From: Undaria pinnatifida
Lineage: Eukaryota > Sar > Phaeophyceae > Laminariales > Alariaceae
NCBI GenBank assembly: GCA_012845835.1
Contig: JABAKD010000007.1
Span: 1,521,016 to 1,585,015, forward strand
Length of the DNA stretch: 64,000 nt
Reading direction: 5' to 3'
A model generated the notes under the pieces. It was not told where the DNA came from, did no database searches, and worked only from the letters and a program-made list of their open reading frames with translations. This document shows positions 46,085 to 58,129 of the stretch, one piece after another. The position numbers and the translations under genes were made by a program. Each line of letters opens with the position of its first letter. Positions within the stretch are counted from its first letter, which is position 1.

Positions 46085-46880
46085 TCACAGACTCCATACG
46101 CACATCAATCGTATCATAACCGTGTGCCAAATACTCCATACGCGCATGAATCATACCATTATGCCACAGAATCCATACGCACATGCCCACGTCTGCGGTG
46201 ACGGGGGTGGCCACACTTTCGCGTCCCAACTACTACTGCTCGAGGATTGGTCAGTCGCACGCGTGGCTCAGTGCCTCGTTCAAAAACGGATTCAAAACTG
46301 ATCTGTGGGCGCAGCTCAATAACCTCTTTCATATAGGGGCGGTACAAACCGCTAGAGCGAAACGCACGCAGGTAGATACGCGCATCGATAGCCCTGAGTC
46401 AATGAAAACAGAAACCCAAAACGTTTTCCATAAATATACGGCCGTACCGCTTTATCCAGATTCTGCCACACACATGAGTGTCGCAGGATTAAATCACGGG
46501 CGGCCCTTTTGGCTGACGAAACACCCAGTGGATTTAGCACTCGGGAACTGGTCAGCTAGGAAAATAACCCACCTTGGTGACACATGTACTATAGAACTCC
46601 CAAACCTCCACATACCGGCAACGAGTATAGCACGAAATAGATTCAATGAAAGTAAAACATGTTTTTTAATGGCGGCCAATCCTGCTGCATAGTTACACCT
46701 TCAAAGAACAACGTTACTTGTAATAATATTTTGTTTAGGTGCAACGCGAAAAAACACCCATCTATCTGATGATAACTAGAGCTTGCTGCGCGGGAAACCG
46801 GCAGCACGCGAACTAAATCTAGGCTGGATCTATATCAACGCGGTGCTTCTCGGAGTCGTGTTCGTCCTCGCATCAGGCAG
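46085..46880. other. Unrecognised; one 169-codon frame
   Basis: The frame 46183-46692 (plus) starts with ATG and has ordinary amino-acid composition. It matches no family I know and has no coding context. It is noted as the best candidate for an unknown exon in this interval. Confidence 0.2.
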
Positions 46881-46884
46881 GGCC

Positions 46885-47095
46885 CTTCACTGGTCGGGTT
46901 TAACTAATCGTGGGTTGCATCGATTCAAGACGACCCGGCCCGACCCGTGAAACTTCAACACTCTCTTGACCCGACTCGACCTATGATATAATGAGCGTTT
47001 CAACACGTCCGAACCTGACATGACCAGACTCGTGAGTGTTTCAATACCTCCTGACGTGACCTGTGGGCCGGGGTATGGCTCGTGAAAAGCCTTGG
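46885..47095. repeat. Diverged GGGTC-family block
   Basis: GACCCGGCCCGACCCG and later GACCCGACTCGACC with TTTCAA(C/T)AC linkers. It ends GGCTCGTGAAAAGCCTTGG, which matches the end of block 2 (CCCGTGAGAAGCCCTGG). Confidence 0.6.
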
Positions 47096-47343
47096 TATTA
47101 CAGTAGGTTAGTTGTTTTTGTAGACCCTGACTATGGAGCGCCTGTCATGATATGTGGTATGTGGTATGTGGTTTAGCAGCGGTGACCAAACGGTTGAGGA
47201 GTTGAGAAGTCTGCAATAGCGGCCTCCACGACGGTACCGAACGGTTGGAGGGTTGTGTTCCGTAGCGTGCAGATGAGAAGCAAAGGTTAACAGACGGGTG
47301 CTGCGATGGAGATATCACTTTTTTTGTTTTCTGAATGACGGAG

Positions 47344-47642
47344 GTACTTAACCCATCTTAACCCATCTTAACCCATCTTAACCCATCGTAACCCATCTTA
47401 GCCCATCTTAACCCATCTCAACCCATTTTAACCCATCTTAACCCATCTTAACCCATCTTAACCCACCTTAACCCACCTTAACCCATCTTAACCCATATTA
47501 ACCCATCTTAACCCATCTTAACCCATCTTAACCCATCTTAACCCACCTTAACCCATCTTAACCCATCTTAACCCATCTTAACCCATCTTAACCCATCTTA
47601 ACCCATCTTAACCCATCTTAACCCATCTTAACCCATCTTAAC
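47344..47642. repeat. 10 bp minisatellite (TTAACCCATC)n
   Basis: About 30 head-to-tail copies with a few variants (CACC, ATCG, ATAT). Stop codons occur in every plus-strand frame. Confidence 0.97.
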
Positions 47643-47694
47643 TCGGGGCGTCGGAATATCACTTTCTTCATTTGCAGTGAATGTTTGATATTAT

Positions 47695-47975
47695 ACCTAC
47701 TAATGTACTGTACTGTACAGTCCTTTACTGTACTGTACTGTACTGTAGGCCGCATGGGTTTATTCGCAATCGGGTTGCGCTTTGAGTTTACTCAAAACAC
47801 GTTTTTGAGTGTATTGTTGAGTGTATGATTGAGTGTATGATTGAGTGATTGATTGATTGATTGAGTGTATGATTGATTGAGTGATTGAGTGGTTGAGTGA
47901 TTTAATTTATCAAGTGTATGATTGAGTGTATGATTGAGCGTGTAATTGAATGTATATATGTATGATTGAGAGTAC
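47695..47975. repeat. ACTGT array followed by GATTGAGTGTAT array
   Basis: 47697-47748 is a (TACTG)n run containing a palindromic GTACTGTACAG. 47810-47970 is built from GATTGAGTGTAT and GATTGATT variants. Confidence 0.85.
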
Positions 47976-48283
47976 GGAGCTCGTCACGTGAGGAGCCTTT
48001 GGAAAGCAATGGTGTACACGTAGAATGTGTGGACACGACGTGTGTACTGTATTAGACTATACCTGTTGCTATTATATTCAATTTCGCGCAGATCAGACAC
48101 AATGACTACTCTTGGTGTGCTCTACCGCGCAGCAGGGATGAAGTGGCCTGAGAGACTGGACACGCGCTACGGCAGAGCTGCACCATCTATTATTGCTTTT
48201 CTGAGTGAGGCTCTCCTCACTTTATGACCATTAATACTATTAATGCTATTAATACCAATAATAATACTACATGTCCTTCATAT

Positions 48284-48440
48284 CTTTCATATCCTTCGTG
48301 CCCTTCATGTCCTTCATGTCCTTCATGTCCTTCATGTCCTTCATGTCCTTCATGTCCTTCATGTCCTTCGTGTCCCTCATGTCCTTCATGTCCTTCGTGT
48401 CCTCCATGCCCCTCGTGTCCTTCGTGTCCTAAATGCCCTT
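48284..48440. repeat. 9 bp minisatellite (TCCTTCATG)n
   Basis: About 17 copies. Because the period is a multiple of three it reads as CPS repeats in one frame and HVL repeats in another, and neither is likely to be a real protein. Confidence 0.95.
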
Positions 48441-48571
48441 CTTAACCCAAGGACTTGAGTTTTTTTATCATAATAATTTAAACAAAACCCGACGAACAAA
48501 TCCCATGGTAAAGGTATACAATCAAACAACGACAATACTACCAGCTATATAGTCTATACTCGTAAATTACA

Positions 48572-49034
48572 ATGGGAAATTATTTTTGGGCCCAGAGAAC
48601 AGATTTTTGGCTGGTCATGTTATACGCGATTTACTCGGCGGGACGACCAAAAACACCTGTAGACTTTTCAGAATGCTCCCCGTAGTTTTCAGAGAGATTT
48701 CTGACGCGCTTTTCCGTTTCTCCAGGCCCGTAGTTTGTCTGTTCGTCCAATTTGCCACTTCTGACGATCTCATCATGTTTATCCAAATATCCTCAAAAAA
48801 CGTTCTTTTTGGCCCCAGTTTTGGGCAACAATACGTGAATATTCCTGAAAACTGATTTGTTGCACCAAAAATCAAAATGAGACCCTGGAGAAACATAGAA
48901 CTGCTCCAGAAAGCCCTCGGAAAACTACGCGATGGATCTTGAGGGGTGTATCGGTGTTTTTGACAGCCGAGCCGAGTAAAACCGGTATAATTGGCCCAGA
49001 ATTCAGTTTTGAGAGCCAAAAATAATGTTTTCCA
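48572..49034. mobile_element. 463 bp fold-back MITE
   Basis: The left arm starts ATGGGAAATTATTTTTGG, and the right end, inverted, is ATGGAAAACATTATTTTTGG. Pairing continues inward for about 150 bp (TTTACTCGGC, CAAAAACACC, CGTAGTTTTC blocks) and nearly to the centre (TTTCTCCAGG against CCTGGAGAAA). Frames on both strands (89 and 134 codons) are by-products of the inverted repeat. Confidence 0.75.
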
Positions 49035-49133
49035 TAATATTATTAGGTCGTCTACGGAATAAAAAGAACGTCATTCCAACGATTTTCGTCCACTTAAAGA
49101 TCAGATCATCTCTGTCATGACTGATTCTACGAT

Positions 49134-49363
49134 AGACCCCCCTAAAACCAGCGGTTTTCTTCAGCGAACGTTGCATGGGTGCTCGACACGAGGGAGGATG
49201 CTATGAAACAAATATCTTACTACATTTCCTTGATTGCAAATAAATGCCTACTAGTACTATCGAGCGATGACGTCGGGGTGGCAAGGGGAACCGTGTTGCA
49301 GGACATACGGCCGGTAGCTGGTGTCAGAACCGATGGTTTCGTTAAAAAAAGGTTGTGGGGGCT
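49134..49363 (+). mobile_element. MITE-like element with AGCCCCCC termini, copy 3
   Basis: AGACCCCCCTAAAACCAGCG at the left, TTTCGTTAAAAAAAGGTTGT then GGGGGCT at the right, with GCTCGACACGAGGGAGG and GATGACGTCGGGGTGGCAAG inside. The left flank CATGACTGATTCTACGA equals the flank of copy 1 in reverse. Confidence 0.65.
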
Positions 49364-49769
49364 ACCGTGTATTGAACAACTCTCATCCAGAAAAAAAAAA
49401 ATCGACAAAAAAGGCTACCTCTCTCGTACCTGGTAGCCTTCATCGCTAAAAAATACATTAATCTGTTTTAACACCGCCGGTATATCCCCGGTATATCCCT
49501 TGGAGCAGAGGACGTGCACTCTGTGTTCTAACGCTCCCTACTCGGTTGAGAAGCTCCACCCTGTCCGCCAAAACTGGCTGGGGAAAACTAAATGAAGGGA
49601 AGAGTCGAATGGCCCATCGACAGAAAATGAAAGCTAGTACAAACCCCGAATGAATGACATTCCCCGAGGGCTATGTTGGATTATGAAGCCCCGTCGTGCA
49701 GTCGTGGAGTCGTGCCGAAGCCGTTGTCTCAGCTAAAACAAAGTGCCACCTCTATCTCAGTGGTATTGG

Positions 49770-50010
49770 TCTATTCATATTCTTATTCCTATTCATATTC
49801 GTATTCATATTCGTATTCATATTCGTATTCATATTCGTGTTCATATTCGTATTCATATTCGTATTCATATTCGTTTTCATATTCATATTCGTATTCGTAT
49901 ATAATATTCATATTCATATTCATATTCATATTCATATTCATATTCATATTCATATTCATATTTATATTCATGTTCCTATTCATATTCATATTCATATGTA
50001 TTTTGATGTT
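49770..50010. repeat. Hexamer array TTCATA / TTCGTA
   Basis: About 40 copies of a 6 bp unit. The first half alternates ATTCAT and ATTCGT (12 bp order), and the second half is almost pure ATTCAT. Long frames here are artefacts. Confidence 0.95.
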
Positions 50011-50014
50011 TTAT

Positions 50015-52600
50015 TGTCTATCTATCCATTTTCATAGTCATATTAATAGAACGTGCAACACCACAAAACACTGCCAATCGAAGATATAGACTACGCTGTT
50101 TGTGCGATTTCAGGATGCAACGGCGGTAGACACATGTGCACATCTACTTGTTCCAAAGTGCACACATTATTACACGATGTTGATCACTCCTCGCAAAGAT
50201 ACACTGACGCGCAGCGGAATCTGCCAGAAAGGGATACGGTTGGTCTTTGAGTGTGGGGATTTTTGTTTTGCGTTTGGAAGGCAGGAGCTACAAGAATCAA
50301 AGAATGATACAATAGAGGTGCACGGAGCTTTTTTCGCAGGCTGCGCTTCTCACTTGAGGAGGTTCACATCCTATCACATGCCATCACATCATCCTCCATG
50401 CTCCATCACATTATTCTCCGTGCTCCATCACATCATCCTCCATGCTCCATCATCATGCTGCTCCATCATGTTCCATCATCATGCTCCATCATGCCTCACC
50501 CTAAACCCGTGTTTGAGTAATCTCAAGGGTCGACCCGAGGGACAAAAACACGTGGCATGGGGAGTACCAAACAAAACTCATGCACAAGAAGAACAACATT
50601 CGGACGATCTTTGGGCTATCATACGAGGATCCCCGTCACGACCGAACAACTCTTGCCGGCATGTGCAAACTGTAAAGGCTACATGATACCTCTGCCGTAG
50701 ATAGCACTGTTCAATCGGCTTCCTCTCTCCCTGTCTCCCACGCTGACTTCGCACGCATTTGACACCCTTCATGACGATACGCGATTCACATACGAGGTAC
50801 ACACACCAAACGTGTGTACAGCAGGTAGGTACCCATTCACGGCGTCCTCTTCGGGTGTGTGCATATCAGCCATACGTTGTGCTATATCAGGGAGTGTGCG
50901 GCGAAATTGCCAGAGGCCTCCAACGTGAGGAGCTCTGTTCCTCAACCGTATAACATCAACCGTAACGTGTGCCTTTGAGAAAGGCGAAAGGACCCCCCCA
51001 AGAAAAATCCCGTCGCCTTGGTATACAAGGAAATATTGTTCCATACAAAATCGCGATGGTATTTCGATGATTCGGGGATTGTTTCTCGGTTGAGCAGCAC
51101 TGTCACTCTCACAGCAACAACTAGGCAAAAAATATACTGGGATCACCTTCTTCATCGCGTCTCTACCACAGTACTGCGGCAAACAGATCGCCCTTCCCTA
51201 GAAAATCTTCACTTCCAACAACTGGAATCCACGCGGGCGGTGGTTCTTTAGCTCTCTACCGTTGAATGCATACTTGCACGACGTCAAGAATCTCCCTGAC
51301 TGAGTATACCATCTCCACGCCGCCAGTGCAACTGGCGTGGCGTATTGGTGGACTCTTCAACCTTTAAATCGGGGTCCATGATACTTTGAACTTCTGGCTT
51401 GTAGGGGGCATTTGACTGAACATGAAACAGTAACTCCCCTAAGAAGCGCTCTGCGGCCAAATATTTATTAGTCGTTTCATTATTTCGCAGCCGAAATTGA
51501 CGTAGAGTGGAGGAAAGGAAGCAGAAACACAGTGAGGGAAAATCAGCACTTCCGTGAATTAGCAGCCTCACCCGCCCTACGGCAGCAGCCGGATACGGTG
51601 TTTCCGCTGCTTGGCTTAGAGTCTAGAACGCTGCGGGCTTGCGCAAACGATTGTGAATGCTGCGATATAGGAGAAGCACTTTTCGGCTGAAATGTTATCC
51701 GTACACGACAGCGCCCCTTGACCGAAATTGTGCCGCATGCCAATACAACACATATATATTTTTTTGCGAAACGAGTTGTTTTTTACCCCAAGGCATGGGA
51801 TTGTTCGTCGGTTTGTGCTTTCATTTTGGCCTAAGTCGGTGCTTGGGTCAGGGACAAAACTAGAGTAGCTTGTCAAGGTAGGATCATGCAAAGAACGGAT
51901 GCACCTCTTCTATTATCGTTACATGTAAAAAATCTTCTGACGCTATAATGCGAGGACCGTGAATTAGGCGGCGAAAACACTGTCATCGTCGGCTATCCAT
52001 ATTTGAGCCGCAGCACTTACGAAATACGATCGTAAGAAATTAAGCCTCGGTCGTTTTCGAAACACGTTGAATTCGGCGCAAGGAATATACAGCTCACACC
52101 GAATGACAAGATACCTAAAACACCAACTTTCGCAATCACGTGTTCGCCAGCTATGGCGCTACACAGCTCAAGGTTGAATAGCAAAGGGCCTAGTCGTCTC
52201 GGGGAGCTGGCCGAGACTTATCACGGCATCGCTGGATACTCTGAGTGCTCTAAGAGCCTAGTACTCGGGGACACGTCGACTGTGCGAGTAGATCGGCCGA
52301 CTAACGGCGTCTGGGGTCCACGGTAGAAAATCAAGACCAGTGCCCGAACACCGCTCGACCACGCGCTAACCACCGCTTGGGCTCCCACACCCCACCCCTC
52401 TGTTCCTACGAATTTGTGTAGATTTTTTTTATTTTAACCGCATCCCCCTTTCTAACATATAGTCTATATTACCGCGAAACCAGTACCACAATACAACAGA
52501 TCAAACAGTACCACAATACAACATCATTACACCGCGTGTTAGGGCCAACATCATCACACCGCGTGATTGCCAATAACGAGACCTAGTGCAAGCAACTGTA
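50015..52600. other. No gene recognised; short CTCCATCA repeats
   Basis: 50385-50500 is a degenerate repeat of ATCCTCCATGCTCCATCACA. The 194-codon frame 50102-50686 runs through it and has no domain. The 137-codon minus-strand frame at 51182-50769 is also unrecognised. Confidence 0.4.
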
Positions 52601-52604
52601 AGCA

Positions 52605-52885
52605 ACACCCACGATACGATAGGGGGATTTTGTTTGGGGCCTTTTGTCGCAGTGGCGCTAGGGCTCACTCGCGCGGGTGACTACCTTCTTTATTTTCCGG
52701 TCTTGATAAGGCGCGGTTGTGCTCTTTTAAATTTACGATGTGATTATGCAATGAAACGGTAAGCTACGCTGCGCCAAAAAATATTAGCAAAATTATATCG
52801 GTTTGTTCGTGTGAGATGCAGTTCCGCTCGTGCGAGTGTCTCAAAGCTGGCAGGGAAAATCGCCCCTCCGGAGGCTTGGTCCACT
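52605..52885. mobile_element. GGCTACGGTAGGGGG-family MITE
   Basis: Left part CGATACGATAGGGGGATTTT and right end CGCCCCTCCGGAGGCTTGGTCC, with CTCACTCGCGCGGGTGAC and AACGGTAAGCTACGCTGCGC inside, as in the other family members. Confidence 0.6.
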
Positions 52886-52904
52886 AACTGTTAAACAATG
52901 CTAT

Positions 52905-53060
52905 TCATATTAGTATTGATATCAGTATAAGTATTAAGACTACCTACCCTAGCAATGCTATTAATACTCATACTAGATACACTAACAATGCTATTCATAA
53001 TAACAAAAGCTACACTAACAATGCCATTCACATTAATACTAGCTACTCTAATTGTGCGAC
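52905..53060. repeat. Degenerate AATGCTATTCATATTAATACTAG repeat
   Basis: Four to five imperfect units of about 30-45 bp. Related ACTATTAATACT runs lie near 48233 and 53970-54000. Confidence 0.6.
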
Positions 53061-53064
53061 TAAC

Positions 53065-55650
53065 TCATCGCTACGCGAGCAAGTGTAGCAACAACAACAG
53101 CTTCACCGCCAGTAGCGTTTGACCGTCTGAGCTGGAAAATAACGGGAAACGCCTGCCCTCACACGCACACGGCAAACAATAATGACCTCTACAGTTCGAG
53201 TAAGAATCAGCACTCGATTGTAGCTTTTCCAGGAGTATTAAACGGTACGATCTCGAACATGGGCGACGCTTTCCCTAACTGTCACCTCGTACGGCGAAGT
53301 CGTGACCACAACTATGTGCAACGGCACGCAGAGCTAGCGCTAGTGTTGCGCCGCGTGGAGGCTGGAAATACTCAGATATGTAGCGATTGCTTAAACCAAC
53401 CGATGCCACGTGGAAGGTGGATGTGTATGCGTGGGGTTCTAACGATCGAGGAACTCCCATCTGATGCCTTTTAGTGGTAAGCATTATTGTTGACAGTGAA
53501 GGGATCCCTCCACTCGGGCTCGGAAACCGTGCATGCTTGGTACAGCCAAACAAAGAAGAACCTCCAAGTTACATCCGGTACCAAACGCCAATAAACATTC
53601 TACCGGCCACGTTTTAACCGTCATATATTGACATCCCCCGTGGACGCGCTTGATTCCTCGGTAATCGGCTGCATTTCCCGTGTCAACGGCAGGGGTCGGG
53701 AATACGGATGATCTGATGGTACACGGAGGGTACATCTGTCCATAAGCGTGGGCATTGTCGAAACCATTGAGTAAGTTCCAGTCCTATGCATGCAGGGTGA
53801 AGGGGAAGTGCTCCCGATGAAGGGATCCTTCATTTGAAGATTGAAACCCACGACTTGACCCCGGGGCCCATGCCTCATACCGACTCGATACCAAACGAAA
53901 ACGCGCTGCAGAAGTTACGCTTCCAGGCCAAACGACGTGGCTTGGACTAACGAGTAGATTGTGGGCAATACTATTGATACTATTAATACTATTAATACTA
54001 AAAAGGATTAGGGTTACTTACTAATAGTGTAGACGCATACTTCGGTAGAGGTGCGCCATTTTTGGTTGTGGGGCTTCTCAATAGACTAGACATGCTCTAT
54101 TATATGCCTCATCGAAAACCTGTTTTGGGAAAAATTGAAGGTTCTCCCAAGCGTGTCCATTTTTGTTTTCCTACACGTATGATGTGCCATTTTCTTATTT
54201 TAGCTCTGTCCGACAGGGGGGAAGGGTACAGGAGAGCAACCCCCCACCCTTTTCAGCGACATGCAAACTCCTACACAAAACAAGTCATAATCTAAAGCCT
54301 ATATAAGAAGACGCCGTGGGGGAACGAGGCACCATAATAGCCACCCCCCAATGCTTCGGCGGGATGCGACATCTCGGAAGGATCTGGGCACACGATAGTC
54401 CCTGCGTACCGTTGATAGAGACAGAGAGAAAATATAGGTAATGTGATGAGCACAACCTCCGGGCTAGTCCCAACGTTGGGTGCCTTCGATAAGAACGTTC
54501 TGCGGGCACAGCTGTGGCGACGGTTCAGGAGTCGACGCGGACATTGCATGGCAGCGTGAGCTTTCGTCAAAGCACAAAAAGTGAGTCCAGCAAGCTGAGA
54601 GCTTGGCTTTCCCGCTATATTATGGTAGATTGTATCCGAAGCTTGTGTACACGCTGTCTGGTTGTTTGTCTTATGCAACTATGACCACAGTTATATGTAA
54701 ACCAGCATACACACAGACGCCACAGTATTTGGAAGGAGACGTGGTCGGAGAGAGGAGCGTTTGGTGGGGCGAACCTTTAAGCTCGAACAGAACGCTCAGA
54801 CTGCAACTACCGCAAGAAAGAGTCAAAAGTAGGCGGTGGAAGCAGCAGACGTAGAAACGACAGCAGATATTGAAAAAGGGCTTTGCCTTGTATTCCTTGA
54901 GAGCGATCATCTCAACGACGGCTTGCATAGGATAATCATTGCGCAAAACAACCACTGCTGTGCAGCCATGCAACCAAGATGTGGCGTGATGCGGTTGCTG
55001 ATTGTCGAGCTACTGCTGTCGCACAATGGTCGGATGCTGCTGTTCCATGTGGCAAGTTGCACGTGAGAGGCACCGCCAACCCTCTCGCTGGCCCTTCCCA
55101 TGTTGCCTGGTCTTTCAAAACCATCCTCACATAAGTAGAGTGGCGTTGCCAGTAGCAAGGATCGTGACGAAGATCGGCCGCAAATGAATTTGCAAGTGCG
55201 GTCACCAAGATCTCGGATCTAGTCCACGAAAATGGACCCGAACGCACGCACTTGCAGCAGCAGTCACGAGAACTTGGAACACCACAAGTGAAGACCCATG
55301 CTGTTGATGCTGTAGGTTTTTCCCCATGACACAATCGTGTTGCATTTCTTGTCATTCGACACTCGTCGTCGTTCCAAGCACGTTGCAAAATTATGAACGC
55401 TGTGTAGTCCTCATGATATACGATGCATATGGAGCAAATCCATTAAATCGATCCCCTTCTCTAACGAATGTATGATTGGATATTGTTCACACTGTCCCCA
55501 GGCGAGTTCTGGCGGCCGCGGCAGAGAGCAACATTAGGTTAATTTTGAAAACCGCTCCAGCGGAGCGTTGGGAGGGAGTCACCGGTGACGATGGAGGATA
55601 GTAATCATGCAGCCGAGAGCGGTGAAGTTGAGGTTCTTTCCGGGGGTGTT
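53065..55650. other. No gene recognised
   Basis: Frames of up to 150 codons (55388-54936 minus) have no domain. GAAGGGATCC occurs twice (about 53508 and 53819). Confidence 0.45.
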
Positions 55651-55654
55651 GCAG

Positions 55655-56170
55655 ATGGGCATGAGAATGGTGCGGGTGCCGTAAGAATGGTGCGGGTGCC
55701 GTAAGAATGGTGCAGATGGGCATGAGAATGGTACGGGTGCCGTAAGAATGGTGCGGGTGCCGTAAGAATGGTACGGGTGCCGTAAGAATGGTGCAGATGG
55801 GCATGAGAATGGTGCGGGTGCGTAAGAATGGTGCGGGTGCCGTAAGAATGGTGCAGATAGGCATGAGAATGGTGCGGGTGCCGTAAAAATTGTGCAGATG
55901 GGCATGAGAATGGTACGGGTGCCGTACGAATGGTGCAGATGGGCATGAGAATGGTGCGGGTGCCGTAAGAATGGTGCGGGTGCCGTAAGAATGGTGCAGA
56001 TAGGCATGAGAATGGTGCGGGTGCCGTACGAATGGTGCAGATGGGCATGAGAATGGTGCGGGTGCCGTAAGAATGGTGCAGATGGGAATAAGAATGGTGA
56101 GGGTGCCGTAAGAATGGTGCAGATGGGCAGGAGAATGGTGCGGGTGCCGTAAGAATGGTGAAGATGTGCT
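55655..56170. repeat. 41 bp composite minisatellite
   Basis: Two related half-units, GAATGGTGCGGGTGCCGTAA (20 bp) and GAATGGTGCAGATGGGCATGA (21 bp), alternate in irregular order over about 0.5 kb. The minus strand is stop-free in several frames purely because of the repeat. Confidence 0.95.
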
Positions 56171-56174
56171 GGTG

Positions 56175-57880
56175 GTTGAAGGTTTGAGCGGGCTCGAGGG
56201 TATTGCAGGTGAATGTGGTGAGGATGATGAAAAATGCTCCAGCGCTGAAGGTGGTCGATTTCAAACTCCCAACTACCTCCGGCGGTACGGGAGCCTGTAC
56301 ATCAGCGCTACCCTACGACTCTGTGCAGAATAGCATCGCCAGCCAGGAAGTGTCGTGGGAAGCTCGAATGTACCCAGATCGCACAGGTCTCCATGCGGTG
56401 GTACCATTTACATCCCGCGGCAGGTTTCGTCTTGGTTTTAATGTGACGGTAGAACAACTAAAACAGACATGACGCCCGTGTACGATCATCACGGTTGTAC
56501 AGACATCGCGTTCAGGAAGGCCTGCAGAGGTAAGGCCACGTAGACCACGTCCTTTAACACGCTGGATTGTTCTTGTTCATTCATTTGATTGCGCGTCGAT
56601 GAGCTGCACGTTTCGTCCGGTACAGGTGTACCGTCGCTCCGCCCCATGGTTTACCATAAAAATCTTGAGATGCTTCTTGTCTGCGGCCAGGCTTGGTTCA
56701 GCGATCAGCGCGGGAGACAAAAGATCACGGGTTGAGACCGCTTCTGCTCGATTTCTTGAGTCCGTATCAAAGCAGAGAAATGTCCGATAGATGGAAGGGT
56801 AGCCTCGAAGTGCAGAAGCCGTAAAACCTGAACCAGACGAGGAAGCGTGTAGTTTCACGTCGTCGAGTGGCATTCACCAAAACAACATCTTTATTTACTT
56901 GGCGGGCCATGAACGTGGATGGCGTTAGACGACTGATGTGTCAGGCCCGACGGGAGAGGTTGTCGACGAACGCCCTCTTGCGTAGGCGAGATAAAGCAGG
57001 CGGTGAATGGCACGCACCGCGCAAAGGGGTATAGTAAGGAGGAGGAGGAGAAATATACGCATGAGGAGGAAATCGAGGAGGAGGAGGAGGACCATGAGGA
57101 GGAATATAAGGTGGGGCAGCAAGAGGAGGACCAGGAGCAGGGGGGGAAGCAGGAGGGGGAGGGGAAGGAGGACGAAGAGGGGGGGGGAGGAAAGCAATAG
57201 CAGCCGAACCTCAGGTTGAGGGGGCGTTGGCGTATCAAGAAACAACAGTTTGCTCTCATTTACAGAGGTGGTGCAGCGGGTGTGACGGTTGGGCGCTGCA
57301 AATGTTGAGCGTTGCGCGTTGTGTTTGAAGACTATGCGAGCTGTTAATTGCCGTCGCCTGCGCACCGGTAGTTGTTTGCGTTTATCGGCCTGCAAAAAGC
57401 TTGCATATTTATTGTCTGTTCTTCCTAGTTGGCACGTTTTTCCCCTTCAGTCTCATCGCTAAGCAGTTATATTTGTGGGTGAAATGAGGGCATTTTGCAC
57501 CTTAACCACGTTGAACCAACAAGCTTCTACATAGATGTTTCCGTCGAGAAGGTTCTCGTAACGTTGGTCGGTGAGGTGTGACGTCAGCACACGCATTGCG
57601 AGGGGAGAAGGAACAAGAAAACGATAGAAAAAGTAAACGATAAAAACCAAAACAACACGTCGACGCCCCCGGGGGGGGCGGGGGGGGGGGTTCATAGGTG
57701 TGCGGGGTAACTAGGACCTTGGGGTGTGCGGGAAGTATCGGTTCTTCTAACAGGCATACAACGAAACGCGTTTAAATAACCGAAATTCGGTTTCGGTTGT
57801 GGGTAAAGTGGGTAACAGATCCCCTTGAGGCTGTACAACGAACTCGTTTCGTCCCAAAAGTACTAGCTCGATCGTACCAC
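56175..57880. other. No gene recognised; polypurine tract
   Basis: 57036-57196 is a strand-asymmetric GGA/GAA-rich tract. 56203-56472 (89 codons) and 56873-56577 minus (98 codons) are ordinary-looking frames without recognised domains. A G run lies at 57668-57690. Confidence 0.45.
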
Positions 57881-58129
57881 GCCTCTGTAGTACAACGAAG
57901 AAGAAGAAGGGGGGGGGGGGGGGCTGGATGTTGGGCAGTGCCTCGGTCCAGGAGCCCCGCGACAGGGCACACCTCCTTGAGCCAAACTCTTCACACCCTT
58001 ATCGTAGCACGCACAATGGCAATCGATGTGCCACCAGTCACAGACCCACCTGGCGAGTATGGACTTGTCGTGTGTGCATATCGCCCGTAAAATGAGATAA
58101 CGCATGCATGTGATGAATGCACGAAGAGA

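Noticed and set aside
47344-47642. CRISPR-like direct repeat array
   Set aside because: It is a contiguous 10 bp minisatellite with no unique spacers, and the window is eukaryotic.
48224-48458. CPSCPS Cys-rich frame resembling a metallothionein-like protein
   Set aside because: It is a 9 bp minisatellite with an equally open frame reading HVLHVL. There are no flanking coding features.
49673-50089. 138-codon frame rich in YSYS and IFIF
   Set aside because: Translation of a hexamer microsatellite.
50102-50686. 194-codon frame as a candidate gene
   Set aside because: It crosses a CTCCATCA repeat, has no domain, and overlaps other frames.
55605-56264. 219-codon minus-strand frame with HHSYGTRTIL repeats
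   Set aside because: The 41 bp minisatellite lacks stops on that strand. The same holds for overlapping frames, so it is not evidence for a gene.
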